Assembly (NCBI GenBank): GCA_001314705.1
Contig: LJSU01000011.1
Coordinates: forward strand, 1 to 64,000
Origin: Rhodobacteraceae bacterium HLUCCO07
Lineage (GTDB): Bacteria; Pseudomonadota; Alphaproteobacteria; Rhodobacterales; Rhodobacteraceae
Reading direction: 5' to 3'
DNA length: 64,000 nucleotides
The notes beneath the pieces were generated by a model that was given only the letters and a program-made list of their open reading frames with translations, had not been told where the DNA came from and ran no database searches. Shown here one piece after another: positions 1 to 7,833 of this stretch (the stretch's first letter is position 1; each line of letters opens with the position of its first letter). A program made the translations under genes and the position numbers.

Positions 1-246
1 CCCGCCGATATCGGCAAAACCCGAATCGGTCATCTTCCACACGAAGAGCACCGCCGCCACGGCCCCGACCGGCATGGACAGTTGCGCCAACAGGAACTTG
101 CGCATCGACATCGAACGATCGCGGATCAGGACATAGACATAGGCCACCGTGATCAGAACCGCGACAACGACCATCGCCCAAAAGAGGCCACGACCGAACA
201 TCTCTTCCCAGACCGCAATCAGGGTCTCAAGTGTGAGTTCTTCCAT
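1..246 (-). CDS. DUF5368-type small membrane protein (C-terminus cut off by window edge)
   Basis: The reading frame opens with ATG at 246 and runs off the left edge, giving 82 codons. The visible part has a short acidic N-terminus (MEELTLETL), a hydrophobic helix at about residues 20-42, a charged loop (RDRSMSMRK) and a second hydrophobic stretch at about 52-70. I recognise this as the DUF5368 type, of unknown function. The Shine-Dalgarno sequence (TAAGGAG) overlaps the stop codon of the upstream sulfide:quinone oxidoreductase gene, so the two are co-transcribed and probably translationally coupled. A membrane partner for a quinone-reducing enzyme is a reasonable inference, but nothing in the sequence proves it. 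Confidence 0.75.
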   Translation of the reverse strand, partial: MEELTLETLIAVWEEMFGRGLFWAMVVVAVLITVAYVYVLIRDRSMSMRKFLLAQLSMPVGAVAAVLFVWKMTDSGFADIGG

Positions 247-257
247 TGTCCGACTCC

Positions 258-1577
258 TTACGCCTTGCCACGCAGCATGGCGTTATATGTGGGTTTGAGC
301 GCCACTTCCTTCATCAACCAGCTGATCCACAGTTCTTCCAGCGGCGCGATGACGCCGGGGAAACTCGGCACCAGATCGTTGTTGTAATCGAACTCGACCA
401 GCATCGCGCTGCCGACACGAGTGATCAGCGGACAGGAGGTATAGCCGTTGTAAGCCGTATCCGTGGTATCGCCGGCGATCTGGGCAACGAGGTGATCCTC
501 GACCACGGGCACCTGCCATTTCACGCTGGCCGCGGTCTTGCCCTTGGGCACACCCGCAACGTCGCCCACCGCGAATACGTTGGGATAGCGGTTGTGGCGC
601 AGCGTGTATTGATCGACCTCGACCCAGCCCTGATCGACCCACCGGTTTTCCCAGCTCAGCCCCGACTGGCGGATCACGTCCGGCGCGCGCTGCGGCGGGA
701 TCATGTTGGTAAAGTCGTAATCCGTCTCATGCGCGATGCCATCGACATCCTCGAAGGTCAGGATCTTCTTCACCGGGTCCATGCTTTTCAGAACCCTGTT
801 CAACTCGGTCCTGATGCCCCGCTGGTCAAACAGCATCCGGACCTTTTCGGCCACGATCGGCACGCCGAACAGGGCCCCGGAATTGTTCCAGTATTCGACC
901 TCGATCTTGTCGCGATTGCCCTTCTTGCTGGCATAATCCTCGGTCAGGAAGGTATACTTGAGCGGCGCACCCGCACATTTCATCTCGGTCGAAGGACGCA
1001 AGAACACGGCCTTTCCCCCGGTCGAGGTAAAGCGGTCCATCTCGGCCCATGTCGCGGCGGCATAGTCGGGCCCGGCATAGACCGCCCCCACCCCGTCCTT
1101 GCCCACGAGGTCAAGGCTGAACCCCTCGATCGCATCCCAATCGAGCACGAGGCCCGGCGCCGTGATCAGGTAGTCATAGTCCAGCGACTGGCCGGACGCC
1201 GTGGTCAGGGTCTGCGCCTCGGGGTCGATTTCGGCGGCATATTCCGCCACCAGCGTCACCTCGCTCGGCAACCATTCGGCGGTCTGGCTCACAGAATAGC
1301 CCGCCGGCTTCAACCCGGCGGCAATAAGCGTGAACCCGGGCTGGTACCAATGCTCGGCACGCCCGTCGACAAGGGTGATCTCGGCGCCGTCAAGTCGCTC
1401 GACCAGGCGGTTGGCCAAGGCCGTCCCGGCGGCCCCTGCCCCCAGGATGACGATTTTCGCTTTGGTTTGCACCTTGCGTGCTGCGGCGGGTCGGGCACCG
1501 GCGGCCAAAAGGGCCGCACCGGATGCGAGGCCCAGAAATCCGCGGCGCGTCGACATGAATGTCTGATCCGATGTCAT
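258..1577 (-). CDS. sqr: Tat-exported type II sulfide:quinone oxidoreductase
   Basis: This FAD flavoprotein of 439 aa should oxidise sulfide and pass electrons to quinone. A twin-arginine signal (STRRGFLGLASG, Arg11-Arg12) precedes an Ala-rich stretch, so export to the periplasm is predicted. The FAD-binding GAGAAG is at 46-51. The two redox cysteines expected for the family are Cys201 (EMKCAGAP) and Cys382 (YTSCPL). The blocks KCAGAP, YPNVFAVGD and YNGYTSCPL match the mitochondrial SQRDL-like type II group as I remember it. I chose ATG 1577 because GGAGAG precedes it; an upstream ATG at 1649 would bury the Tat signal. An FNR-like box lies 59 bp upstream of the start. The next gene is the DUF5368 membrane protein. 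Confidence 0.87.
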   Translation of the reverse strand: MTSDQTFMSTRRGFLGLASGAALLAAGARPAAARKVQTKAKIVILGAGAAGTALANRLVERLDGAEITLVDGRAEHWYQPGFTLIAAGLKPAGYSVSQTAEWLPSEVTLVAEYAAEIDPEAQTLTTASGQSLDYDYLITAPGLVLDWDAIEGFSLDLVGKDGVGAVYAGPDYAAATWAEMDRFTSTGGKAVFLRPSTEMKCAGAPLKYTFLTEDYASKKGNRDKIEVEYWNNSGALFGVPIVAEKVRMLFDQRGIRTELNRVLKSMDPVKKILTFEDVDGIAHETDYDFTNMIPPQRAPDVIRQSGLSWENRWVDQGWVEVDQYTLRHNRYPNVFAVGDVAGVPKGKTAASVKWQVPVVEDHLVAQIAGDTTDTAYNGYTSCPLITRVGSAMLVEFDYNNDLVPSFPGVIAPLEELWISWLMKEVALKPTYNAMLRGKA

Positions 1578-1635
1578 GCGCGTCTCTCTCCTGCTTTTAC
1601 ATCGACTTTTTCGCATGTGAAGCTGGCAGATATCT

Positions 1636-1649
1636 TTGACATAGATCAA
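1636..1649. promoter_or_regulatory. FNR/Crp-family box upstream of sqr
   Basis: The sequence TTGAC-ATAG-ATCAA matches the FNR/FnrL/Dnr consensus TTGAY-N4-RTCAA in all ten conserved positions. It sits 59 bp upstream of the chosen sqr start, a spacing compatible with activation near -40. Which Crp/Fnr paralog would bind cannot be told from the site. Confidence 0.65.
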
Positions 1650-1660
1650 TCATGCGTCGC

Positions 1661-1683
1661 GAATGCCACTTTATATGGCATTC
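1661..1683. repeat. Inverted repeat GAATGCCA-N7-TGGCATTC
   Basis: Perfect 8-bp arms are separated by an AT-rich heptamer. The repeat lies between the end of the TRAP dctM gene and the sqr promoter, 11 bp beyond the FNR-type box. It could be a second operator for sqr or a hairpin at the 3' end of the TRAP transcript. There is no T-run, so an operator or processing hairpin is more likely than a classical terminator. Confidence 0.5.
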
Positions 1684-1720
1684 GGGATCACATCCAGATC
1701 TCAAGCGTATCCCGAGACGC

Positions 1721-3043
1721 TCAGTGCAGAGCACGCAGCAGGAACAGCGTGATCGACGGGAAGGCGACGAGGATTATGACCCGCACGATATCCGATGTCA
1801 CGAAATACATCACCGCCTTGTAGGTTTCGACCATGGGCGTGCTGCGGTCCATCGAGTTGATCACGAACAGGTTCATACCCACTGGCGGGGTGATCAACCC
1901 GACCTCGACCACGATCAGAACGATGATCCCGAACCAGATCGCCGTTTCCTCGAAGGTCAGGCCGAAATCAAGCTGGCTGATGATCGGGAAGAAGATCGGC
2001 ACGGTCAGCAGGATCATCGAGAGGCTGTCCATGACGCAGCCAAAGACGAGATAAAGCGACAGGATGATCGCCAGGACAACCCAGGGGCTGTAACCCAGGC
2101 TGGTGACGTGGGTTGCCAGTTCCTGCGGCACCTGCGTCAGCGCCAGGAAACCGTTATAGAATGCGGCACCCAGCACGATGAAAAAGATCATTGCCGTGGA
2201 CTGGCCCGTGGCCAGGAAACTCTCGATCAGAGTTCTGAAATTCAGCCCGCGATTGACCAGTGCAATCAGCCCGGTGCCCGCAGCGCCCACTGCCGCACCC
2301 TCGGTCGGGGTGAACCAGCCAAGATAGATGCCCCCCACCACGAGCAGGAACACCAGAAGCACCGGCCACACGTCGGCAAGCGCCCGGAACCGATCGGCAT
2401 AGGGAATGGGCGCCCGCGTCCCGGCGGCATCCGGATGGATGCGCACGTAGATCGAGATCGTGATCATATAGCCGATCGCCGCGAGAACGCCGGGGATCAG
2501 GGCCGCGAGGAATAGCTTGGCAATGTTCTGCTCGGTCAGGATCGCATAAATGACAAGGATCACGCTTGGCGGGATGAGAATGCCCAGCGTTCCCCCCGCC
2601 GCCAGCGTCGCGGCGCTGAAGCCTCCGGAATAGCCATAGCGGCGCAGCTCGGGCAAGGCGACCTGGCCCATCGTGGCCGCGGTGGCGAGGGATGACCCGC
2701 AAATCGACCCGAACCCGGCACAAGCCCCGACAGCGGCCATCGCCACCCCCCCGCGCCTGTGACCCAGCCAGGATTCCGCGGCCTTGAAAAGCGCGGTGGA
2801 CATGCCGCCCAACGTCGCGAAATGCCCCATCAGGAGGAACATCGGCACGATCGAGAGAGAATAGCTCGAAAAGGTCGAATAGGTCTCGGTCTTGAGCCGT
2901 GACAGCGCCATGCTCCAGCCACCGGTGACGAAATAGAGCCCGAACAGCCCCACAAGAAACATTGCCAGACCAATGGGCACCCGCAAGAAGATCATCAACA
3001 GAAGGACCGGAAACGAGGTCAGGCCAATTTCGAGATTGGTCAA
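1721..3043 (-). CDS. TRAP transporter large permease (DctM family)
   Basis: This 440-aa polytopic protein is the ion-coupled permease subunit of a tripartite periplasmic transporter. Hydrophobic segments run throughout. Family signatures include GxxxGxLIPPS (ACAGFGS then GTLGILIPPSVILVIY) and the C-terminal GLITPPVGMNLFVI block. I place the start at TTG 3043, which overlaps the dctQ stop codon (TTGA), giving the expected N-terminus (LTNLEIGLTS) and length; the open frame further upstream is antisense-type noise over dctQ. It is the last gene of the operon maiA-dctP-dctP-dctQ-dctM. Confidence 0.9.
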   Translation of the reverse strand: MTNLEIGLTSFPVLLLMIFLRVPIGLAMFLVGLFGLYFVTGGWSMALSRLKTETYSTFSSYSLSIVPMFLLMGHFATLGGMSTALFKAAESWLGHRRGGVAMAAVGACAGFGSICGSSLATAATMGQVALPELRRYGYSGGFSAATLAAGGTLGILIPPSVILVIYAILTEQNIAKLFLAALIPGVLAAIGYMITISIYVRIHPDAAGTRAPIPYADRFRALADVWPVLLVFLLVVGGIYLGWFTPTEGAAVGAAGTGLIALVNRGLNFRTLIESFLATGQSTAMIFFIVLGAAFYNGFLALTQVPQELATHVTSLGYSPWVVLAIILSLYLVFGCVMDSLSMILLTVPIFFPIISQLDFGLTFEETAIWFGIIVLIVVEVGLITPPVGMNLFVINSMDRSTPMVETYKAVMYFVTSDIVRVIILVAFPSITLFLLRALH

Positions 3044-3624
3044 TGGTCCACCTCCGCGGCCGGAATTATGGTACGCATGGTCAGCAACTCGGCAATCCGC
3101 ACCACGGCCATGTAAACGCCCACGATCGCCGCCACCACCGCGCCAATCAGGCTGACGAGATAGGACCACCAGATCGGAAACTGAAGCAGGAAGGTGGTTT
3201 CGTTATTCTGCATCTTCGATTCCATCCCCGCGTAGATCCGCCAGGCAATCAGGATCAGAACAGCGGCAAACACGATGTCCACGACCATCTGGATCACCCG
3301 GTTGGCCCGCTTTGGCAAACGGGCGGTAAAAATGTCCACCGTCGCATGGCCCGCCGTGATCTGGCACAAGGGAATGAAGGCGAAAATGGCAAAGGCGACA
3401 CCGGCCTCGACCAGTTCGTAGTCGCCCCAGACCGGCCCGACACCGGCATCCAGAAGCCAACGCGACAGGGCCGGCATGATGGTCTCCACTGGCGTCCAGT
3501 GCAGGAAAGTGTTGATCCCGCGCCCGAGGACCGAAACGCAGGTCAAAATAACTAGCGCGGTCAGCACGATCCCACCCAGAATCGCCATCAGACGTGCCAA
3601 CCCGTTCATGAAACGGTGCATCAT
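3040..3624 (-). CDS. TRAP transporter small permease (DctQ family)
   Basis: The 194-aa protein has four hydrophobic segments, at about residues 10-33, 75-95, 117-135 and 150-172, typical of the 4-TM DctQ subunit. It pairs with the DctM protein whose start overlaps its stop by 4 nt. It is slightly long for the family because of an insertion after the first segment (a periplasmic loop with HWTPVETIMPALSRW). It is separated from the upstream binding-protein gene by an 85-nt gap containing a GC hairpin. Confidence 0.85.
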   Translation of the reverse strand: MMHRFMNGLARLMAILGGIVLTALVILTCVSVLGRGINTFLHWTPVETIMPALSRWLLDAGVGPVWGDYELVEAGVAFAIFAFIPLCQITAGHATVDIFTARLPKRANRVIQMVVDIVFAAVLILIAWRIYAGMESKMQNNETTFLLQFPIWWSYLVSLIGAVVAAIVGVYMAVVRIAELLTMRTIIPAAEVDH

Positions 3625-3660
3625 CGGCCCCTTTCACCTTGGTCAAACCTCTGACCTGCA

Positions 3661-3685
3661 GGCCGGGTGGGCTTGCCCCCCGGCC
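3661..3685 (-). promoter_or_regulatory. Intercistronic hairpin between dctP and dctQ
   Basis: The arms GGCCGGG (3661-3667) and CCCGGCC (3679-3685) enclose a second GGGC-TT-GCCC pair, forming a long GC stem with one bulge. It follows the dctP stop by 24 nt and lacks a U-run. A hairpin here typically protects the upstream binding-protein mRNA or partly terminates transcription; that role is inferred. Confidence 0.55.
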
Positions 3686-3709
3686 ACGTCGCGTCAGTCC
3701 GGCCGACGC

Positions 3710-4744
3710 CTACTTGCTATATTTTTCCATCAGTTCGCGGGCCTGATCAATCCTGGCCTGGCCATCGATTCCCAGTTCCTCCATGTTCTCGATCCAGGCG
3801 GCATAAACCGGCTCGGCCGCCTCGCGCCAAACCGCGGTTTGCTCCTCGTCGAGGTTGATGATGTTATTGCCCCGATCAACGGCGATCTGGCGGGCGGGCG
3901 CATCGGCTTCTTCCATGAGGCGGCCGCCCATGGCCGAGAACTCGGCGCCCGAATTCTGGTCGATCACGGCCTTGAGATCATCAGGCAGGCTCTCGTATTT
4001 CGCCTTGTTCATCGCCACGACGAAGGTGATGTTGTAAAGCGCACCGCCGCTGAATTCGGTGTGGTTATCCACCAATTCCGCAATCTTGAGTGCCGACGTG
4101 ACCTCCCACGGAATCGTGGTTGCGTCGATGACGCCCTTGGACAACGCTTCGGACACGGCAGGCACCGGCATGCCGACCGGCGTTGCGCCCAGCTGCGTCA
4201 AAAGCTGGTTCACCACGCGCGAGCCGCCCCGGATCTTCACGCCGTTGAGGTCTTCGGGGTTCGTGATCGGCTCGCTGGAATGGATCAGTCCCGGCCCGTG
4301 AACCCACGTGCCCAGAACCTTCACGTCCTTGAACTCGGTGTCCTTCATATGCTCGTTGAACATGTCCCAATAGGCACGGCTGGCCGCCTCTGCACCGTTG
4401 GTGATGAACGGCAACTCGAACACCTCGGTCGAGGGGAACCGGCCCGGCGTATAGCCCACAACCGTCCACACGATATCCGCCACACCATCGACCGCCTGGT
4501 CGTAGAGCTCGGGCGGCTTGCCACCCAGTTGCATCGACGGATAGCGGTCAATCTTGATCCGGCCGTCGCTCTCAGCCTCGATCTTGTCGGCCCACGGATC
4601 GAGAATCTGGCTCGGCACGGCGGCCTGGGCCGGCAGGAACTGGTGCAATGTAAGCGTCACGTCCTGCGCCATCGCCGGCGCGCCAAGCCCAAGGGCCATG
4701 GCCGTGCCGGCGGCGAGGCCAAGCAATCTGCGTTTCTTGATCAT
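3710..4744 (-). CDS. TRAP transporter substrate-binding protein (DctP family), copy nearer dctQM
   Basis: The 344-aa periplasmic receptor has a signal peptide (MIKKRRLLGLAAG... ending AMAQ) of about 26 residues. The mature part carries DctP-type blocks: DPWADKIEAESDGRIKI, GGKPPELYDQ, the ligand-proximal IRGGSRVVNQ region and an IPWEV motif. It is a close paralog of the next gene upstream, about three quarters identical over the first 120 mature residues by eye, so the pair arose by tandem duplication. The substrate is unknown. Linkage to a maleylacetoacetate isomerase hints at an aromatic-ring-derived or unsaturated dicarboxylic acid. Confidence 0.9.
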   Translation of the reverse strand: MIKKRRLLGLAAGTAMALGLGAPAMAQDVTLTLHQFLPAQAAVPSQILDPWADKIEAESDGRIKIDRYPSMQLGGKPPELYDQAVDGVADIVWTVVGYTPGRFPSTEVFELPFITNGAEAASRAYWDMFNEHMKDTEFKDVKVLGTWVHGPGLIHSSEPITNPEDLNGVKIRGGSRVVNQLLTQLGATPVGMPVPAVSEALSKGVIDATTIPWEVTSALKIAELVDNHTEFSGGALYNITFVVAMNKAKYESLPDDLKAVIDQNSGAEFSAMGGRLMEEADAPARQIAVDRGNNIINLDEEQTAVWREAAEPVYAAWIENMEELGIDGQARIDQARELMEKYSK

Positions 4745-4798
4745 TTCGAGCTCTCCCTTGTCGTCTGATCTTGATCGTCGCCCTGTTATAATGCCGGG

Positions 4799-5836
4799 TT
4801 ATTGGCCTTCATAGTCACTCATGAGTGCGCGCGCCTCGTCAATAAGTGCCTGGCCGTCGATACCCTTTTCCTCCACGTCGGCGATCCATTCGTCATAGAC
4901 CGGCCGGGCAAGCTCTTCCCAGTCTTTCGCATCCTCGGCGCTGATCGTGATGATGTTGTTGCCGCGCTCCACCGCGACCTCGCGGGCCGGCCCGTCGGCC
5001 TTTTCCATCGCGTCGCCGGCAAAGATCGAGAACTCGAGCCCCGAATTGGCGTCGATCACCGCCCGCAGATCATCTGGAAGGCTTTCGTACTTCGCCTTGT
5101 TCATCGCCAAAACAAAGGTCAGGTTATAGATTGCAGGGCCGTCGAACTCCGTATGGTTCCCGACCATCTCCGCCACACGCAGGGCGGTGGTCACTTCCCA
5201 GGGGATCGTGGCCCCGTCAAGAACGCCCTTGGAAAGGCCCTCGGGAATGCCCGTCACGGGCATGCCGACGGGGGTCGCCCCGAGAATTTCCAGAAGCTGG
5301 TTCACCATTCGCGATCCGCCTCTGATCTTCATCCCGTTGAGATCGGACGGTTCGGAGACAGGCTCCTTGGTGTGCAGCATCCCCGGCCCGTGCACCCAGG
5401 TGCCCAGGATCTTGACGTCCTTGAAATCCGTATCCTTCATGTGCGTCTCGAACATCTGCCAATAGGCCGACGAGGCCGCACGCGCGTCGCTCACCATGAA
5501 CGGCAGTTCGAACACCTCGGTGCGCGGGAACCGCCCTGGCGTGAACCCGTTCACCGCCCAGACGACATCGGCAACCCCGTCGATGGCCTGGTCGATCAGT
5601 TCAGGCGGCTTGCCCCCCAGCGCCATCGCCGGGAACCGGTCGATCTTGATCCGCCCGTCCGAATCCGCCTCGACCTTGTCGGCCCAGACATCGAGTATCA
5701 GCTTCGGAACATTGGCCTGCGGTGGCAGAAACTGGTGCAGTTTGAGCGTCACCTCCTGCGCCTGGACGGCGAGCGCACTTCCCGCGATCATCGCGGCGGC
5801 CATCGCCCCACGCGTCAAACCTTTCATGAAGTTCAT
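4799..5836 (-). CDS. TRAP transporter substrate-binding protein (DctP family), promoter-proximal paralog
   Basis: The 345-aa receptor has a signal peptide of about 25 residues (MNFMKGLTRGAM... ending VQAQ). I chose ATG 5836 because GGGAGGAG stands 5-7 nt upstream; longer frames overlap maiA. It shares nearly every conserved block with its downstream paralog (VTLxLHQFLP at the mature N-terminus, GGKPPELxDQA, GTWVHGPG, IRGGSR, IPWEVT). Differences cluster in FITNGAEAA versus FMVSDARAA and in the C-terminal third. Two receptors feeding one DctQM pair would broaden or fine-tune the substrate range. Confidence 0.9.
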   Translation of the reverse strand: MNFMKGLTRGAMAAAMIAGSALAVQAQEVTLKLHQFLPPQANVPKLILDVWADKVEADSDGRIKIDRFPAMALGGKPPELIDQAIDGVADVVWAVNGFTPGRFPRTEVFELPFMVSDARAASSAYWQMFETHMKDTDFKDVKILGTWVHGPGMLHTKEPVSEPSDLNGMKIRGGSRMVNQLLEILGATPVGMPVTGIPEGLSKGVLDGATIPWEVTTALRVAEMVGNHTEFDGPAIYNLTFVLAMNKAKYESLPDDLRAVIDANSGLEFSIFAGDAMEKADGPAREVAVERGNNIITISAEDAKDWEELARPVYDEWIADVEEKGIDGQALIDEARALMSDYEGQ

Positions 5837-5900
5837 CTTGGCTCCTCCCTCTGAGCTTGGCATCGGTTCGCCCGGCCCTCCCCGGCCCGGCGTGTTGCGG

Positions 5901-6548
5901 TCAGGCTTCGAAATCCGGCTGGTTCCCCGGATGCGCGCGCTCGAATTCCGGCAACGCGGTACAGTTCTCGTAAATCTCTCGCACACGCGACAGCCCGCTG
6001 ATATCGACATCGAAACGTTCGGATGAAAAGACCTGCGGCACAAGGCATATATCGGCCAATCCGGGCGTATCGCCGAAACAAAACCGCGTGTCACCCGCCT
6101 GTTGCTGCAACAATTCCTCGCACGCCGCCAGGCCGTCGCCCAGCCACCGCGCCAGCCATGCATTCTTCTGGTCCTCGCTCGCGCCCAGGTCCCCTGTCAG
6201 GTAATTCAGCACTCGCAAGTTCTGGAGCGGATGAATCTCGCAGGCGATCACCTGCGCAAAACCTCTCTCCTGCGCCCGGGTGAGAGGGTCTCGCGACATG
6301 ACCGGCGGATCGGGATATGTCTCGTCCAGCCACTCGATGATCGCCAGCGACTGGATGAGCGTCGCACCTTCATCGGTTTCCAGCGCCGGCACGAGCATTT
6401 GCGGATTGAGCTGGCGGAACGCATCGCCCTTTTGCACCCCGCTTTTCAGGTGAACGGGCCGAAATTCATACTCGATTCCCTTGAGATTGAACGCAATCCG
6501 ACACCGATAGGATGACGAGCTTCGAAAATACCCATGAAATTTAAGCAT
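5901..6548 (-). CDS. maiA: Maleylacetoacetate (or maleylpyruvate) isomerase, zeta-class GST
   Basis: This 215-aa glutathione S-transferase-fold enzyme should perform glutathione-dependent cis-trans isomerisation in homogentisate or gentisate catabolism. The N-terminal thioredoxin-like domain has the zeta-class active-site serine block (SSSSYRCRIAF, residues 9-19), then NPQMLVPALE and the glutathione-contacting QSLAIIEWLDE. The C-terminal helical domain has FGDTPGLADICLVPQV. The length is right for MaiA. It is first in the TRAP operon, 64 nt before dctP. No hmgA or fahA homolog is adjacent here (an FAH-family gene lies far away at 38.6 kb), so the cellular substrate is open; maleylpyruvate is the alternative. 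Confidence 0.82.
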   Translation of the reverse strand: MLKFHGYFRSSSSYRCRIAFNLKGIEYEFRPVHLKSGVQKGDAFRQLNPQMLVPALETDEGATLIQSLAIIEWLDETYPDPPVMSRDPLTRAQERGFAQVIACEIHPLQNLRVLNYLTGDLGASEDQKNAWLARWLGDGLAACEELLQQQAGDTRFCFGDTPGLADICLVPQVFSSERFDVDISGLSRVREIYENCTALPEFERAHPGNQPDFEA

Positions 6549-6645
6549 GTGACGCCCCGCCCCTTCTCGCTGCCCGCTCCGCATCCCGCAACAGCCCGCC
6601 AAGGCAGCGAAATGTAGTAAGCATGCATAGCGTTTTCATTGTAAC

Positions 6646-6668
6646 TTGTAAACGCATGCGATTTACAA
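6646..6668. promoter_or_regulatory. Palindromic operator candidate upstream of the maiA-TRAP operon
   Basis: Arms TTGTAAA (6646-6652) and TTTACAA (6662-6668) are perfect reverse complements. The 9-nt centre begins with CGCATGCG, itself a palindrome. It lies about 100 bp upstream of maiA in an AT-rich pocket of the divergent gap. No regulator gene is adjacent, so the binding protein is unknown. Confidence 0.5.
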
Positions 6669-6731
6669 CGTGCTTGAAGTCCCGCACGCATGTATCATCA
6701 AATGGGCCGCCACCAAATGGCATAACCAAAA

Positions 6732-6745
6732 ACCGACCGGTCGGT
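6732..6745. promoter_or_regulatory. 14-bp perfect palindrome, TetR-type operator candidate for the RND operon
   Basis: ACCGACCGGTCGGT is its own reverse complement. It lies 82 bp upstream of the adaptor gene ATG. GC-rich palindromes of this form are typical of TetR-family repressors of RND pumps; the assignment to a family is inferred, and no tetR gene lies beside it. Confidence 0.5.
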
Positions 6746-6827
6746 CAAGCAATTCAAGGCTGGGGTTGCAATACATAATGAAATTCGCATATGTTCTCCG
6801 GCACGCTCAATTTCAGGGATCGATCTC

Positions 6828-7832
6828 ATGCGCATGACCCTTCTCGCCTCCGTTCTGGCGCTCATTCTCCCCGCTCTGGCCACGGCAGAGACCGAACACA
6901 AGGTCCGTGAGACCACGATCACCGAATGGAAGGCCGTGTTCGGCAAGGTCGAGGCGCGCGACAACGTCCCGGCCCGCGCGCGGCTCGGCGGCACTTTGGT
7001 CGAGATCGAAGTCACCGAAGGGTCCCCGGTGACAGAAGGTCAGCAGATCGGCACCATCGACGATGCCAAGCTTGAGTTGCAACTCGACTCGGTCGAGGCC
7101 CAGATCGACGTGCTCCGCTCTCAACTCGAAAACGCCCAGACCGAACTCACCCGCGGCGAAGACCTGCTTGCCCGCGGCGTCACCACCGCGCAAAGGCTCG
7201 ACTCCCTGCGCACCCAGGTTGACGTTCTGACCAACCAGATCGAGTCGACCGAGGCCGAAAAACGCGTCATCGCACAGCAGGAAGCAGAAGGGGCCGTGAT
7301 CGCGCCGATCTCGGGCCGGGTGCTCGACGTTCCCGTGACCCAGGGCTCGGTGGTCATGGCCGGCGAAGCGGTGGCCACGATCGGCGGCGGCGGATTCTTC
7401 CTGCGTCTTGCCGTGCCGGAACGCCACGCGGCCTTCCTCGAAGAGGGCGCCGACATCCAGATCGGTGACGTCGACGAGACCCGCACCGGACGCCTTGCCA
7501 AGGTCTATCCCCAGATCGAGAATGGCCGCGTCATCGCCGATGTCGAGGTCGAGGGCTTGGATGCGCGCTATGTCGATGCCCGCGTGCTCGTGCGGCTGCC
7601 GGTGGGCGAAACCCGCGCCCTGCTGATCCCTGCCGAACTGGTTTCCACCCGCATGGGCCTCGATTTCGTCACGGTGCAAAAGGACGATGGCCCGGCACTG
7701 CGCGCCATCGTCCCGGGCCAGCATCACCTGATCGATGGTGTGGACATGGTCGAAGTGCTCTCGGGTCTCGTGGCGGGCGAAACCGTCATTCCCTCGACAA
7801 CGGTCAACTACACCCCCAGCGAGGGCCACTGA
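6828..7832 (+). CDS. RND efflux periplasmic adaptor (HlyD/AcrA family)
   Basis: This 334-aa membrane-fusion protein should bridge an inner-membrane RND pump to an outer-membrane channel. It has a cleavable signal (MRMTLLASVLALILPALATA). A lipoyl-like half-motif (GGTLVEIEVTEGSPVTEGQ) at about 45-65 is followed by an alpha-helical hairpin with heptad character (about 80-155), a second lipoyl half (APISGRVLDVPVTQGS) and a beta-barrel. There is no lipobox cysteine. It ends 1 nt before the ATG of the pump gene, so the two form an operon. No outer-membrane factor gene follows. It is somewhat short for the family because the C-terminal membrane-proximal domain is small. Confidence 0.87.
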   Translation: MRMTLLASVLALILPALATAETEHKVRETTITEWKAVFGKVEARDNVPARARLGGTLVEIEVTEGSPVTEGQQIGTIDDAKLELQLDSVEAQIDVLRSQLENAQTELTRGEDLLARGVTTAQRLDSLRTQVDVLTNQIESTEAEKRVIAQQEAEGAVIAPISGRVLDVPVTQGSVVMAGEAVATIGGGGFFLRLAVPERHAAFLEEGADIQIGDVDETRTGRLAKVYPQIENGRVIADVEVEGLDARYVDARVLVRLPVGETRALLIPAELVSTRMGLDFVTVQKDDGPALRAIVPGQHHLIDGVDMVEVLSGLVAGETVIPSTTVNYTPSEGH

Positions 7833-7833
7833 A

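Noticed and set aside
246-1823. A long plus-strand frame over the sulfide:quinone oxidoreductase gene
   Set aside because: The opposite strand encodes a complete flavoprotein with all motifs; the plus-strand product has none.
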